In this document: in pieces, positions 11,481-21,233 of the stretch
Layout: the number at the start of each line of letters is the position of its first letter
Numbering within the stretch: position 1 is the first letter of the stretch
Origin: Dyella japonica DSM 16301
GTDB lineage: Bacteria; Pseudomonadota; Gammaproteobacteria; Xanthomonadales; Rhodanobacteraceae
Length of the DNA stretch: 64,000 bases
Direction of reading: 5' to 3'
NCBI RefSeq assembly: GCF_001010355.1
Contig: NZ_JPLA01000024.1
Location: 73,863 to 137,862, forward strand
The notes under the pieces: model-generated
What the model saw: only the letters and a program-made list of their open reading frames with translations
The model's database searches: none
What the model was told of the DNA's origin: nothing
Position numbers and translations under genes: made by a program

Positions 11481-12559
11481 ATCACCTTTTCCAACGCGCC
11501 TCCTGCGCGCTGATGTTTTCGCTTGCGATGAGTGCGGCCTTCGCGCAGCAGGCGCCCAATCCATTGACGCTGGATGCCCGTGCGATACGGGACGCCGGCA
11601 TCGTCGTAGCCAAACTTTCACCACGCGAACTCGCCGAAGAAATCAAGGCGCCCGGCGAAGTGAAGGTCGATGCGTACTCGACCGTGCTGGTGTCGCCGCG
11701 CATCGAATCGATGGTGTTGTCGCGCCAGGCGAAACTGGGCGACGTGGTGAAGGCGGGGCAGCCGCTGGTCACGCTGTCCAGCGTGCAGGTTGCGGAAACC
11801 CAGGGCGCGCTCATCGTGGCGGAGCAGGAATGGCGCCGCGTGTCCGCGCTGGGCTCGCAGGCGGTCTCCGGTCGCCGCTACACCGAAGTGCAGGTACAGC
11901 GCGACCAGGCCCGCGCACGCCTGCGCGCCTACGGTCTGTCGGATGGACAGATCCAGGGCGTCCTGCGCGCCGGTTCGGCCAGGGCCGATGGAAGCTACGC
12001 CTTGCTCTCGCCAACGGACGGACGCATCACCACCGATCAGTTCCTGGTGGGTGAGCGCGTCGATGCGGGGCGTGCGCTGTTCACCGTGGTGAAAGAAGAT
12101 TCGGTATGGGTCGAGGCGCAGATGCCGCCGTTCGAGGCCGAGCGTGTCGCGACAGGTGCCACGGCACGCGTCCTTGCTCACCAGCAGAGTCTGTCCGGCA
12201 AGGTTGTGCAGCGTTCGCACCAGACCGATGAAAAGACCCGCACCGTGGCCGTGCGCATCGCCGTGGACAATAGTCGCGACCTGCTGCATCCCGGTGAGCT
12301 CGTCGATGCGCGGATTGCCGTCGGCGGGCGCAGTGCGCTCGCGGTGCCGAGCGAAGCGGTGGTGCTGTTGCAGAACCAGTCCACCGTCTTCGTGGCCGGC
12401 GGCGGTGGAACGTTCGAGCCGGTGGCCGTGCAGGTAGGCGAGAGTCGTGACGGCTGGGTGGAGATACGCCAAGGCCTCAAGCCCGGTGTGTCGTACGTCA
12501 GCAAGGGCGCGTTCGCGCTGAAGGCGCGTCTGTTGCGCTCGCAGCTGGGAGAAGACTGA
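11477..12559 (+). CDS. czcB: efflux RND periplasmic adaptor (CzcB-like)
   Basis: A 360-residue membrane-fusion protein linking CzcA and CzcC. Seen: a signal peptide (MNHLFQRASCALMFSLAMSAAFA), a biotinyl-lipoyl-like half site (GEVKVDAYSTVLVSPRIES), a short alpha-hairpin near 100-150, and a barrel domain ending in FEPVAVQVGESRDGWVEI. The start overlaps the czcC stop (ATGA) and the stop overlaps the czcA start by one base. It lacks the long N-terminal His-rich extension of some CzcB proteins. Confidence 0.92.
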   Translation: MNHLFQRASCALMFSLAMSAAFAQQAPNPLTLDARAIRDAGIVVAKLSPRELAEEIKAPGEVKVDAYSTVLVSPRIESMVLSRQAKLGDVVKAGQPLVTLSSVQVAETQGALIVAEQEWRRVSALGSQAVSGRRYTEVQVQRDQARARLRAYGLSDGQIQGVLRAGSARADGSYALLSPTDGRITTDQFLVGERVDAGRALFTVVKEDSVWVEAQMPPFEAERVATGATARVLAHQQSLSGKVVQRSHQTDEKTRTVAVRIAVDNSRDLLHPGELVDARIAVGGRSALAVPSEAVVLLQNQSTVFVAGGGGTFEPVAVQVGESRDGWVEIRQGLKPGVSYVSKGAFALKARLLRSQLGED

Positions 12560-15500
12560 TGCTTGCGCGTCTCGTCGAACTCTCCCTGCGCTACAAGCTG
12601 CTGGTGCTGATCGCCTTCGCGGTGATCGCCGCGCTCGGCTATCAGGCGCTGCGCAAGCTGCCCATTGATGCGTTTCCGGATGTCACGCCGGTGCAGGTCA
12701 ACGTGTACACCGAGGCGCCCGGGCTGGCTGCCGAGGATGTGGAGTCGCTGCTCACCACGCCTGTGGAATCCGCGCTCGCCGGTCTGCCAAAGGTGGAAGA
12801 AGTGCGTTCGGTCAGCCTGTTCGGGCTGTCCTACGTCTCGGTGTATTTCAACGATGACATGGACATCTACTTCGCCCGCCAGCTCGTCAATGAGCGCTTG
12901 CAGCAGGTGGGCGACCGCTTGCCCGCGGGCTATGGCAAGCCGGAAATGGGCCCCAATACCTCAGGCCTCGGCCAGGTGTTCTGGTACACCGTCGAGCGTG
13001 CCGACGACACCCTGAAGGGATCACCCAGCGACAGCGACCTGCGCACGCTGCAGGACTGGAATATCCGCCTGCTGCTGCGCACCGCCCCTGGCGTCGACGA
13101 CGTGACCTCGTGGGGCGGGCAGGAGAAGCAATACCAGGTGCGCATCGATCCGATGAAGCTGATTGCGCACGGGCTCGGCTTCAAGGACGTGATCGAGGCC
13201 TTGCAGGCGAACAACGCGCAGGTCGGCGGCAACTTCGTCGATGTCGGTCGCGAGCAGTATCTCGTACGCGGTCTGGGTCTGGTGCAGAGCGCGCGTGACA
13301 TCGAACAGATCGTGCTCAAGACCGAGGACGGCACGCCTGTCTACGTGCGTGACGTCGCCGCCGTGGAAGAAGCCGGCGCACCGCGCACCGGCGCCGTGAC
13401 GCGCGACGGCAAGGAGGTGGTGATGGGTCAGGCGCTGTCACGCATCGGCGAGAACGCCAAGAGCGTGGTGGATGCCGTGAAGGGCAAGCTCGCCACCGTG
13501 CAGCAAGCCTTGCCCGCTGGCGTGGTCGTCAAGCCGGTCTACGAGCGCACCGATCTGGTGAACAAGGCGGTGGGTACGGCGGTGCGCGCGCTGGTGGAAG
13601 GATCGATCCTGGTGGCGATCGTGCTGTTCCTGTTTCTTGGCGAGTTGCGCAGCGCGCTGGTGGTGGTCGTCACCTTGCCGCTGGCCATGCTGATCGCCTT
13701 CATCTGCATGGAGCAGGCCGGTTTGTCCGCCAACCTGATGTCGCTGGCGGGACTGGCGATTGGCATCGGCATGATGGTCGACGGTGCGGTGGTGATGGTG
13801 GAGAACGCTTTCCGCCTCATGGCCGAGCGCAAGGCGCATGGCTTGCCGGTGGATCGCAGTGCCGCCGTGCTTGCGGCGGCCAAGGAAGTGACAAGTCCGA
13901 TCGCGTTCGCCATCGTCATCATCATCGTGGTGTTCCTGCCGCTGTTCAGCCTGCAGGGCCTGGAAGGCAAGATGTTCAAGCCGATGGCCTTCAACATCAG
14001 TTTCGCCATGGCCGGTTCGCTCGTGCTGGCCTTGACTCTCGTTCCCGTACTTGCCGCGCTTGCGCTCAAGCCCAAGGACGAGCGCGACACCCGCCTTGTG
14101 GCCTTCCTGAAGAAACACTACGGCGTTGTGCTGGCGTGGGCGTTGCGTCGGCGCCGTTGGGTGCTGGGCATGGCCGGTGGCGCGCTGCTGGGCAGCCTTG
14201 CGTTGTTTCCCTTCCTGGGCAAGGAGTTCATGCCGAATCTGAAGGAGGGAGCGATCATGTGGCGCATCACCTCCATTCCGTCGGCCTCGCTGGATGAATC
14301 CATCGGCATCTCGCGGCAGGTGGCCGCGCGCATCAAGGCATCGTTTCCCGAAGTCGAGACCACGCTCGCGATGATCGGTCGGGCGGAGAAGGGCGAGACG
14401 GCGGACGTGAACTACATGGAGGTGTACACGCCGCTCAAGCCGCGCGATCAATGGCGCAAGGGCCAGACGCTGGAAAGCATCGAATCGGAGATGCAGCGCG
14501 AACTGTCGGCGGCATTGCCTACGGCGGTGGTGAGCTACACCCAGCCTATCCAAATGCGCATCGAGGAGTTGATCTCCGGCGTGCGCGCCACGCTGGCGTT
14601 GAAACTCTACGGGGAGGACCTGGGCGAACTCGATCGCCTCAGTGCACGCATCAAGGATGTGCTGGGCGAAGTGACCGGCGTGGCGGACCTCGCGCTGGAG
14701 CCCAATATGGGCAAGCCGCAGATACGCGTCAGCGTGGATCGCGACGCGCTGGCGCGATACGGCCTCAATGCCGACGATGTGCTCGCCGTGGTTCGCAACG
14801 GCATTGGCGGCGAGCCGGTGACTACGCTGATCGATGGCGTGAAGCGGTTCGATATCGCCGTCCGCTTGAACGACAGCGATAAGCGCTCCCTGCAGGCGAT
14901 CCAGCGCATTCCGATCCAGGCACCGGGTGGCGCCATCGTGCAATTGTCGCAGGTGGCCGAGGTCACCGAGGCAGAGGGCTACTCGTTTATCCGGCGCGAA
15001 CAACTGCAGCGTTATGCCGTGATCCAGATGGATGTGCGTGGCCGTGATATCGACGGCTTCGTGCAGGAGGCGAATGCGGCGCTGGCGCAGAAGGTGAAGC
15101 TGCCAAGCGGCTACTACATTGAGTGGGGCGGCGCGTTCGAGAATCAGCAACGCGCCTTGAAACGGCTGTCGCTGATCGTGCCGGCCACGATCTTCTTCAT
15201 CTTCATCCTGCTCTATACCGCCTTCAACTCGATGAAGTACGCGGCGCTGATCCTCGCCAACGTGCCGTTCGCCACCATTGGCGGCATCGTGGCGCTGGCG
15301 ATCACCGGGCAATACCTGTCCGTGCCTTCGGCAATCGGTTTCATCGCCGTGTTTGGCGTGGCGATGTTGAACGGCATCGTGCTGGTGAGTTTTCTCAACG
15401 AGCAGCGGGCCAAGGGTATGGAGGTGCGAGAGGCCGTGTTGCGCGGCACGGCCTTGCGCCTGCGGCCGGTGCTGATGACGGCCGGCGTGGCAATTCTCGG

Positions 15501-15669
15501 ACTGGTGCCCATGCTGCTTTCCAGCGGCGTGGGCGCGGAAACACAGCGACCATTGGCGACCGTGGTGGTGGGCGGATTGATCACCTCGACCCTGCTGACC
15601 CTGCTGTTGTTACCCGTGCTTTACGACTGGATGGAACAGCGGGCGCAGGCGCGCCGCGCCCATCCCTAG
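12559..15669 (+). CDS. czcA: heavy-metal efflux RND transporter CzcA
   Basis: A 1036-residue inner-membrane proton-driven exporter of the HME-RND group. Seen: the N-terminal YKLLVLIAFAVIAALGYQAL helix followed by PIDAFPDVTPVQV, two large periplasmic loops, and in TM4 the signature VDGAVVMVEN near 407-416, whose Asp is the proton-relay residue conserved in CzcA/CusA proteins. A second six-helix bundle starts near residue 880. Full length for the family. It is the last gene of the coupled czcCBA operon; no czcRS or czcD follows in the window. Confidence 0.95.
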   Translation: MLARLVELSLRYKLLVLIAFAVIAALGYQALRKLPIDAFPDVTPVQVNVYTEAPGLAAEDVESLLTTPVESALAGLPKVEEVRSVSLFGLSYVSVYFNDDMDIYFARQLVNERLQQVGDRLPAGYGKPEMGPNTSGLGQVFWYTVERADDTLKGSPSDSDLRTLQDWNIRLLLRTAPGVDDVTSWGGQEKQYQVRIDPMKLIAHGLGFKDVIEALQANNAQVGGNFVDVGREQYLVRGLGLVQSARDIEQIVLKTEDGTPVYVRDVAAVEEAGAPRTGAVTRDGKEVVMGQALSRIGENAKSVVDAVKGKLATVQQALPAGVVVKPVYERTDLVNKAVGTAVRALVEGSILVAIVLFLFLGELRSALVVVVTLPLAMLIAFICMEQAGLSANLMSLAGLAIGIGMMVDGAVVMVENAFRLMAERKAHGLPVDRSAAVLAAAKEVTSPIAFAIVIIIVVFLPLFSLQGLEGKMFKPMAFNISFAMAGSLVLALTLVPVLAALALKPKDERDTRLVAFLKKHYGVVLAWALRRRRWVLGMAGGALLGSLALFPFLGKEFMPNLKEGAIMWRITSIPSASLDESIGISRQVAARIKASFPEVETTLAMIGRAEKGETADVNYMEVYTPLKPRDQWRKGQTLESIESEMQRELSAALPTAVVSYTQPIQMRIEELISGVRATLALKLYGEDLGELDRLSARIKDVLGEVTGVADLALEPNMGKPQIRVSVDRDALARYGLNADDVLAVVRNGIGGEPVTTLIDGVKRFDIAVRLNDSDKRSLQAIQRIPIQAPGGAIVQLSQVAEVTEAEGYSFIRREQLQRYAVIQMDVRGRDIDGFVQEANAALAQKVKLPSGYYIEWGGAFENQQRALKRLSLIVPATIFFIFILLYTAFNSMKYAALILANVPFATIGGIVALAITGQYLSVPSAIGFIAVFGVAMLNGIVLVSFLNEQRAKGMEVREAVLRGTALRLRPVLMTAGVAILGLVPMLLSSGVGAETQRPLATVVVGGLITSTLLTLLLLPVLYDWMEQRAQARRAHP

Positions 15670-15731
15670 GACGGTTCCTGCCGCCATGGGTGACACGGCG
15701 GCGCCAGGGCCGTCCGTGTCACACTGGCGCC

Positions 15732-18464
15732 ATGACAACCCGGCGCGGCTGGAGATGGATGGTCATGGTTTTTCTATGGATAGTGATCGGTGCGGTGCTG
15801 GGCGGACTGGCCTCGGAGGGCGGTCTCGCCGGCATCGTGGGCGGTGCGGCGCTGGGATTGATCTGGGGCAAGCAGCTGCAGTTGTCGCGCGAGCTGAAAG
15901 GCCTGCGGGCCCAGCTCAGCGAAGCCACGCCGTCGCCAACGGTCGCCGCTGATCGATCCTGGACGACTGGCCAGGAGGTGAGCGAGGCGGTGCAAGCTCC
16001 TTCGCCGGTTACGCCGGCGGTTGCAGCGCCTCCACCGGTTCCAACAGCAGATGCGCCTGCGCCAGTGGGGTCCGTCGCATGGCCTGCGGCTGACGAGGCG
16101 CCTCACGCGCCACCGACGCCATCGGCGCTGGACCGCCTGACCAGTCGCGTGTGGCGCTGGTTCACCGAAGGCAATGTGCCGGTGAAGATCGGCATGCTGG
16201 TGCTGTTCGCGGGCGTGGCCGCCTTGCTCAAGTACGCCGCGGACGCCGGCATGCTGCGTGTGCCGATCGGTTTGCGCGTGGCATTGGTCGCGTTGGCGGC
16301 CATGGCAGGACTCGTGCTGGGCTGGAGAAAGCGCGAGAGCCAGCGTGTGTTCGCGTTGTCGGTGCAAGGCGGCGCCATCGGCGTATTGGTGATGACGGTG
16401 TTCGCCGCCTTCCGTCTTTACGACCTGCTGCCTGCAGGCGCTGCGTTCGCCTTGCTGGTCGTGCTGGTGGCGGGTATCGGTGTGCTCGCCGTGGCCCAGG
16501 ATGCGCTGGCGCTCGCGGTGCTGGGTCTGGTGGCCGGTTTTGCGGCGCCGATCCTGGTCTCCACCGGCCATGGCAACCACGTGGCCTTGTTCAGTTACTA
16601 CGCCGTGCTCAATCTCGCGATCCTGGGCATCGCGTGGAAGCGCTCGTGGCGCGTACTGAACCTGCTGGGTTTTATCGCAACCTTCGGCGTGGGCACCGCG
16701 TGGGGTGTGCTGCGCTACGAGCCTGCGTTGTTCGCCAGCACCGAGCCGTTCCTGGTGCTGAATTTCCTGTTCTATCTGGTCATTCCCTGGCTGCATGTGA
16801 TGCGCGCACCGGTGGATCGACGCCTGGTGATCGACGGCTGCCTGATGTTCGGCAATCCGCTGATCAGCCTGTTGCTGCAGGGTGCGCTGTTGCACTGGGA
16901 CGGCAAGGCGCTGGCGATTTCCACGCTGGTGGCCGCGGTGATTTATCTGGGCGTGGCTTACGTCTCCCGTCGCCAACCCGCCATGCGCCTGCTGCGCGAC
17001 ACCTGGGCCGTGCTGGCGGTGGCACTGGCCACGCTTACCGTGCCGCTGGCGTTGCGTGCCGATGTGACGGGCAGCATTTTTGCGCTCGAAGGCGCCGGCC
17101 TGATCTGGCTGGGCCTGCGCCAGCAGCGCTGGCTGGCCACATGGAGCGGCGTGGCGCTGCAACTGTTCGCCGGTTTTGCCTTGCTGATCGACAAGTCCGT
17201 GCACGGGGGCTACGGCGCATGGCCGGTGCTCAATCGCGAATTCATCAGTGCGCTGATGATCGTGCTCGCGGGCTTCGCCAGCTGCGGTCTGCTTTCGCGA
17301 TGGAGTGCGGGGCGCGTGCTGTATCGCGTGTGCTCGGTGGTGTTGTTCGCCTGGGCGCTGCTTTGGTGGTTGGCAGCCAGCGCGCAGGAGATCGCGCATT
17401 TCGTGCCGGATACGAGCTTGTTTGCAGCGTGGCTGGCGTGGCTTGCATTCACTGCGTGGGCGCTTGCCGAAGCGGCGCGTTACCGTTCCACGGCGGAGCT
17501 TGGCGCAGCCCTGGTCTGGACGCCGGTGGCCTTCATGGCAGCCATGCTGCTACTGATTCTGGCTGCCGCCGGCTATCACCAGCAGCCATGGCGCGGCTGG
17601 AATCTGCTGTCCGTGCTGTTTGCAGGGGCCCTGGGCTGGCGCACGTTGATGAACTTGCGTGACGCCGCGTGGGCCGGCGCGACGGCGCACCGGCTGTGGC
17701 TCTGGCGATGGATACTGCTGGCAGCGGTCGGTGTGGCGGTGTCGTTGGACCGCCTGCGTTGGATGTCCGATAGCTGGGGCGTGCTCTTGAGTTTTGCGCC
17801 GCTGTTGATCGCGTTCGCGGTGGCGCATGCGCGTCCCCGCCTGTTCGCCGCGCCGATGGCGCAAGTCATGCCCCTGTGGCTGGCACCGCTGAAGTATTCG
17901 CTGCTTGTGGTACTCGGTGTGGTCGGTTGCGTGGCCTTGTTCCAGGCAGGCGATGCAACGCCCTTGCACTACGTGCCGCTGCTCAACCCGCTGGAGCTGC
18001 TGCTGCTGTTGATCGCCCTTGCTTATGCCGCATGGCTGGCCGAACCCTCGCTGCCCGCAACGTTGCGGCGCAGTCGCGGCCCGGTGCTGGGCGGCATCCT
18101 GCTGGCGTTGGCGACCAGCTTCACCTTGCGTGCCGTACATCAGCTCGGTGGCGTGTCGTGGGGCTGGGATCTGGCCGATTCCAGCCTTGCGCAGATGTCG
18201 CTCACCGTGGTGTGGAGTGTGCTGGGCCTGTTTGCCTGGGTGTGGGGCTCGCGCCATGGCCACCGCTTGTTCTGGCTGGCGGGCGCGGTGCTGATGGGTG
18301 TGGTGCTGGCCAAGCTGATCCTGATCGACCGTCGCCAGCTGGGCAATCTGTTCGGCATCGGCTCGTTCATCGCCTTCGGCCTGTTGTGCAGTGTGATTGG
18401 ATACCTGGCGCCGGCTCCGCCGCGCCGTTCATCGTCGATGGAGGAGACCGGGCATGCGCCTTGA
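15732..18464 (+). CDS. DUF2339 polytopic membrane protein
   Basis: 910 residues with one N-terminal helix pair, a Pro/Ala-rich cytoplasmic or periplasmic linker (residues 60-140), then more than twenty hydrophobic helices starting at PVKIGMLVLFAGVAALLKYAADAG, the hallmark of DUF2339. The frame is open far upstream over czcA, but that part is a shadow; ATG 15732 begins at the first hydrophobic helix. It overlaps the next gene by 11 bases. DUF2339 and DUF3999 genes are commonly paired. Function is not established; an envelope role is possible. Confidence 0.85.
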   Translation: MTTRRGWRWMVMVFLWIVIGAVLGGLASEGGLAGIVGGAALGLIWGKQLQLSRELKGLRAQLSEATPSPTVAADRSWTTGQEVSEAVQAPSPVTPAVAAPPPVPTADAPAPVGSVAWPAADEAPHAPPTPSALDRLTSRVWRWFTEGNVPVKIGMLVLFAGVAALLKYAADAGMLRVPIGLRVALVALAAMAGLVLGWRKRESQRVFALSVQGGAIGVLVMTVFAAFRLYDLLPAGAAFALLVVLVAGIGVLAVAQDALALAVLGLVAGFAAPILVSTGHGNHVALFSYYAVLNLAILGIAWKRSWRVLNLLGFIATFGVGTAWGVLRYEPALFASTEPFLVLNFLFYLVIPWLHVMRAPVDRRLVIDGCLMFGNPLISLLLQGALLHWDGKALAISTLVAAVIYLGVAYVSRRQPAMRLLRDTWAVLAVALATLTVPLALRADVTGSIFALEGAGLIWLGLRQQRWLATWSGVALQLFAGFALLIDKSVHGGYGAWPVLNREFISALMIVLAGFASCGLLSRWSAGRVLYRVCSVVLFAWALLWWLAASAQEIAHFVPDTSLFAAWLAWLAFTAWALAEAARYRSTAELGAALVWTPVAFMAAMLLLILAAAGYHQQPWRGWNLLSVLFAGALGWRTLMNLRDAAWAGATAHRLWLWRWILLAAVGVAVSLDRLRWMSDSWGVLLSFAPLLIAFAVAHARPRLFAAPMAQVMPLWLAPLKYSLLVVLGVVGCVALFQAGDATPLHYVPLLNPLELLLLLIALAYAAWLAEPSLPATLRRSRGPVLGGILLALATSFTLRAVHQLGGVSWGWDLADSSLAQMSLTVVWSVLGLFAWVWGSRHGHRLFWLAGAVLMGVVLAKLILIDRRQLGNLFGIGSFIAFGLLCSVIGYLAPAPPRRSSSMEETGHAP

Positions 18465-19815
18465 TATGCGTTGGATCGCGCTCGCCTTGCTGTTGCCAGT
18501 GGCCGTGGCCCGGGCAGACAGCAACGCGGATTACGCCTATGCATTTGCACTCGATACCAAGGTGTCGGCCGAAGCTTATCGTGTGGCGTTCACGCCCGAG
18601 GTCTACGCCTCGGTCCATCCGAATGCCGATCTGCACGATGTGATTGTGGTCAACGCACTGGGGCGGCCCGTGCCGTTCGCACCGCTGCCGCCGTCGCCAC
18701 CCATCAGTCATCGCTTTGAGACGACGGCACGGCTGCTCCCCTTGCCGGTGTCGGCTGCCCTGGCCGATAGCGTCAGGGTGGAGCGCAATACCGATGGCGG
18801 GATCGTGATCAGCCAGACCGATCGCGCCGCGCCCGTGCAGCATCCGGATGCATGGTTGATCGATGCGGGCCGCACCATCAGCCTGGATCAACTCGCGCTC
18901 GATCCGGCCTCGCTGAGCCAGGATTTCCAGCTGCACGTGACGGTGGAGGGCAGCAGCGATCTGCGCCAGTGGAGCCTGCTCGCTACGGATCTGAGCCTGA
19001 CCCGTGTGCACGGCGAGCAGGACGAGGTCGAGCAGCTGGCGGCGGATGTGGCGAGCAGCGATGCGTATCGCTATTTCCGCGTACGGCTTGCCGATGGCCA
19101 GGTGGATTGGAGCGCCGGCCACGCGCCCATCGCCAAGCTGTCCGGGAGCATCACCGACGCCGCTGCCGAGCGCGCGTCGAAACTGCAGTGGCTGGTGGCC
19201 AAGCGAAGCGGGCAGGGCGCGGCCGACTACGACTACGAGCTGCCTGCGACGCTCCCGGTCGAGTCGGTGATCGTTGCGTTGCCCGCGGCCAACAACGCCG
19301 CACGCGTGCATGTGCTCGTGCAGAGCGCAGGCGCGTCCTCGTGGATGGAAGTGGCGGCGCTCGACCTGGTTCGCACCGGCGGCAAGAGCGGCGAGGCCAC
19401 GGCAGCCATCGGCGAGCGCAACGTGCAGCATCTGCGCGTGCACAGCGACACGCCGCTAGCGGATCCGCCCGCGGTGCGCGTGGGTTGGCTGCCGGCGCAG
19501 TACGTGTTCCTGCCCGAAGGCAGCGCACCTTATCGACTGCTCGCCGGCAGCCATGCGGCCCGGCGTGGCGACTATCCGGTGAACGAGGCCCTGAACCGCT
19601 TGCGCAGCGAGCACGGCGCGCAATGGCAGCCGCCCTTGGCATCGCTGGGCCCGCGCGCGGATGAAGCCGGCCCCTCGGCGCTGGAGGCGCCCAAGGTGCC
19701 CTACGACTGGACCAAGCCCTTGCTCTGGGTGGTGCTGACGCTGGGCGCGCTGGTGGTGGCGGGCATGGCCTTCAGCCTGCTGCGCCAGGGGCGCGAGGGC
19801 GCATCGAAATCCTGA
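18454..19815 (+). CDS. DUF3999 family membrane-anchored protein
   Basis: 453 residues. Seen: a signal peptide (MRLDMRWIALALLLPVAVARA), a large beta-rich extracytoplasmic part with DVIVVNALGRPVPFAPL, and one C-terminal helix (PLLWVVLTLGALVVAGMAFSLL) with a short basic tail. The layout and pairing fit DUF3999. The start lies inside the DUF2339 stop region, implying translational coupling and joint action at the envelope. No catalytic motif was recognised. Confidence 0.83.
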   Translation: MRLDMRWIALALLLPVAVARADSNADYAYAFALDTKVSAEAYRVAFTPEVYASVHPNADLHDVIVVNALGRPVPFAPLPPSPPISHRFETTARLLPLPVSAALADSVRVERNTDGGIVISQTDRAAPVQHPDAWLIDAGRTISLDQLALDPASLSQDFQLHVTVEGSSDLRQWSLLATDLSLTRVHGEQDEVEQLAADVASSDAYRYFRVRLADGQVDWSAGHAPIAKLSGSITDAAAERASKLQWLVAKRSGQGAADYDYELPATLPVESVIVALPAANNAARVHVLVQSAGASSWMEVAALDLVRTGGKSGEATAAIGERNVQHLRVHSDTPLADPPAVRVGWLPAQYVFLPEGSAPYRLLAGSHAARRGDYPVNEALNRLRSEHGAQWQPPLASLGPRADEAGPSALEAPKVPYDWTKPLLWVVLTLGALVVAGMAFSLLRQGREGASKS

Positions 19816-19821
19816 TGCAGT

Positions 19822-19840
19822 CGGGGGCATGCCGCCCCCG
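19822..19840 (+). terminator. possible terminator hairpin after the DUF3999 gene
   Basis: CGGGGGC and GCCCCCG form a 7-bp stem with a 5-base loop between the DUF3999 stop and rarA. There is no T tract, so it may be only a weak or factor-assisted terminator. Confidence 0.35.
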
Positions 19841-19857
19841 CGGCCCGATGTCCTAGA

Positions 19858-21204
19858 ATGCCCGGCATGTCACGCAGCGATATGTTCGATGCGCCGGGCC
19901 TGTTTGCCGAGCCCGACGATCTCAAACCCCTGGCCGAACGCATGCGGCCGCGCACCCTGGATGAAATCGTGGGCCAGCAACGCGTGCTGGCTCCCGGCAA
20001 GGCGTTGCGCCGCGCGCTGGAGGCCGGCCGCGTCCATTCGATGATCCTGTGGGGCCCGCCCGGTTGCGGCAAGACCACGCTGGCCTTGCTGGTGGCGCGC
20101 TATGCCGATGCGGATTTTCGCGCCATCTCCGCCGTGATGTCGGGCCTGCCCGATGTGCGCAAGGCGCTGGCCGAGGCCGAGGTGAATTTCGCGCAGGGTC
20201 GTCGCACGGTGTTGTTCGTGGACGAGGTGCACCGCTTCAACAAGGCCCAGCAGGATGCCTTCCTGCCGCATATCGAGCGCGGCGTGATCATCTTTGTCGG
20301 CGCCACCACCGAGAACCCCTCGTTCGAGCTCAACTCCGCCTTGCTGTCGCGCTGCCGCGTCCACGTGTTGGAAGCCGTCACGGTGGACGACATCGTGATG
20401 GCGCTCAAGCGCGCACTCGAAGATAACGAGCGCGGCCTGGGCAGCATGCAGCTCGATGTCGCCGACGAGTCGCTCAAGCTGATCGCCCAGGCAGCCGATG
20501 GCGATGTGCGCCGCGCGCTCACGCTGCTGGAAATTGCTTCGGAACTGGCCGAAGACCACCGCATCGACGACACCACGCTCACCCAGGTGCTGGCCGACCG
20601 CACGCGCCGCTTCGACAAGGGTGGCGAGCAGTTCTACGACCAGATCTCGGCGCTGCACAAATCGGTGCGCTCGTCCGACCCGGATGCGGCGGTGTACTGG
20701 CTGACGCGCATGCTCGATGGCGGCGTCGATCCGCTCTATCTCGCACGCCGCATGACGCGCATGGCGGTGGAAGACGTCGGCCTCGCCGAGCCGCGCGCCT
20801 GGCGCATGGCGCTGGATGCATGGGATACCTATGAGCGCCTGGGCAGTCCCGAAGGTGAGCTGGGCCTCGCGCAGCTCGCCATCTGGCTGGCCATCGCGCC
20901 CAAGAGCAATGCCGCCTACAAGGCGTACAACGCCGCGCGCGCCGTGGTGCAGCAGACCGGCACGCTCGAGGTGCCGATGCATCTGCGCAATGCGCCCACC
21001 AAGCTGATGAAAGGCCTGGGCTACGGGCAGGGCTATCAGTACGACCACGACAGCGAAGGCGGCGTGGCGCTCGATCAGCAATGCTTGCCCGATGCGCTGG
21101 ACGGTACTGTGTTCTACGAGCCGGTCGATCGCGGTCTGGAAGTGAAACTGCGCGAGAAACTGCTGGGCCTGCGCGCGGCGCGGCGCAAGGCGCGCGGCGA
21201 ATAA
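19858..21204 (+). CDS. rarA: replication-associated recombination protein A
   Basis: A 448-residue AAA+ ATPase acting at stalled forks (MgsA/WRNIP1 family). Seen: an N-terminal PLAERMRPRTLDEIVGQ stretch, Walker A GPPGCGKTT near 66-74, Walker B VLFVDEVHRFNK near 118-129, sensor 1 GATTENPSF, and a C-terminal half with the HKSVRSSDPDAAVYWL tetramerisation region and a GYGQGYQYDHD segment. A second ATG at 19867 is also possible; both give the same family N-terminus. It is usually placed directly after lolA; here 14 kb separates them. Confidence 0.95.
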   Translation: MPGMSRSDMFDAPGLFAEPDDLKPLAERMRPRTLDEIVGQQRVLAPGKALRRALEAGRVHSMILWGPPGCGKTTLALLVARYADADFRAISAVMSGLPDVRKALAEAEVNFAQGRRTVLFVDEVHRFNKAQQDAFLPHIERGVIIFVGATTENPSFELNSALLSRCRVHVLEAVTVDDIVMALKRALEDNERGLGSMQLDVADESLKLIAQAADGDVRRALTLLEIASELAEDHRIDDTTLTQVLADRTRRFDKGGEQFYDQISALHKSVRSSDPDAAVYWLTRMLDGGVDPLYLARRMTRMAVEDVGLAEPRAWRMALDAWDTYERLGSPEGELGLAQLAIWLAIAPKSNAAYKAYNAARAVVQQTGTLEVPMHLRNAPTKLMKGLGYGQGYQYDHDSEGGVALDQQCLPDALDGTVFYEPVDRGLEVKLREKLLGLRAARRKARGE

Positions 21205-21233
21205 ACCCACCCTCCCGCACGTGGAGTTGAAGC

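Noticed and set aside
13438..15312. 624-codon minus-strand open frame over czcA
   Set aside because: czcA is complete with RND signatures; the minus frame is His/Gln/Arg-rich shadow.
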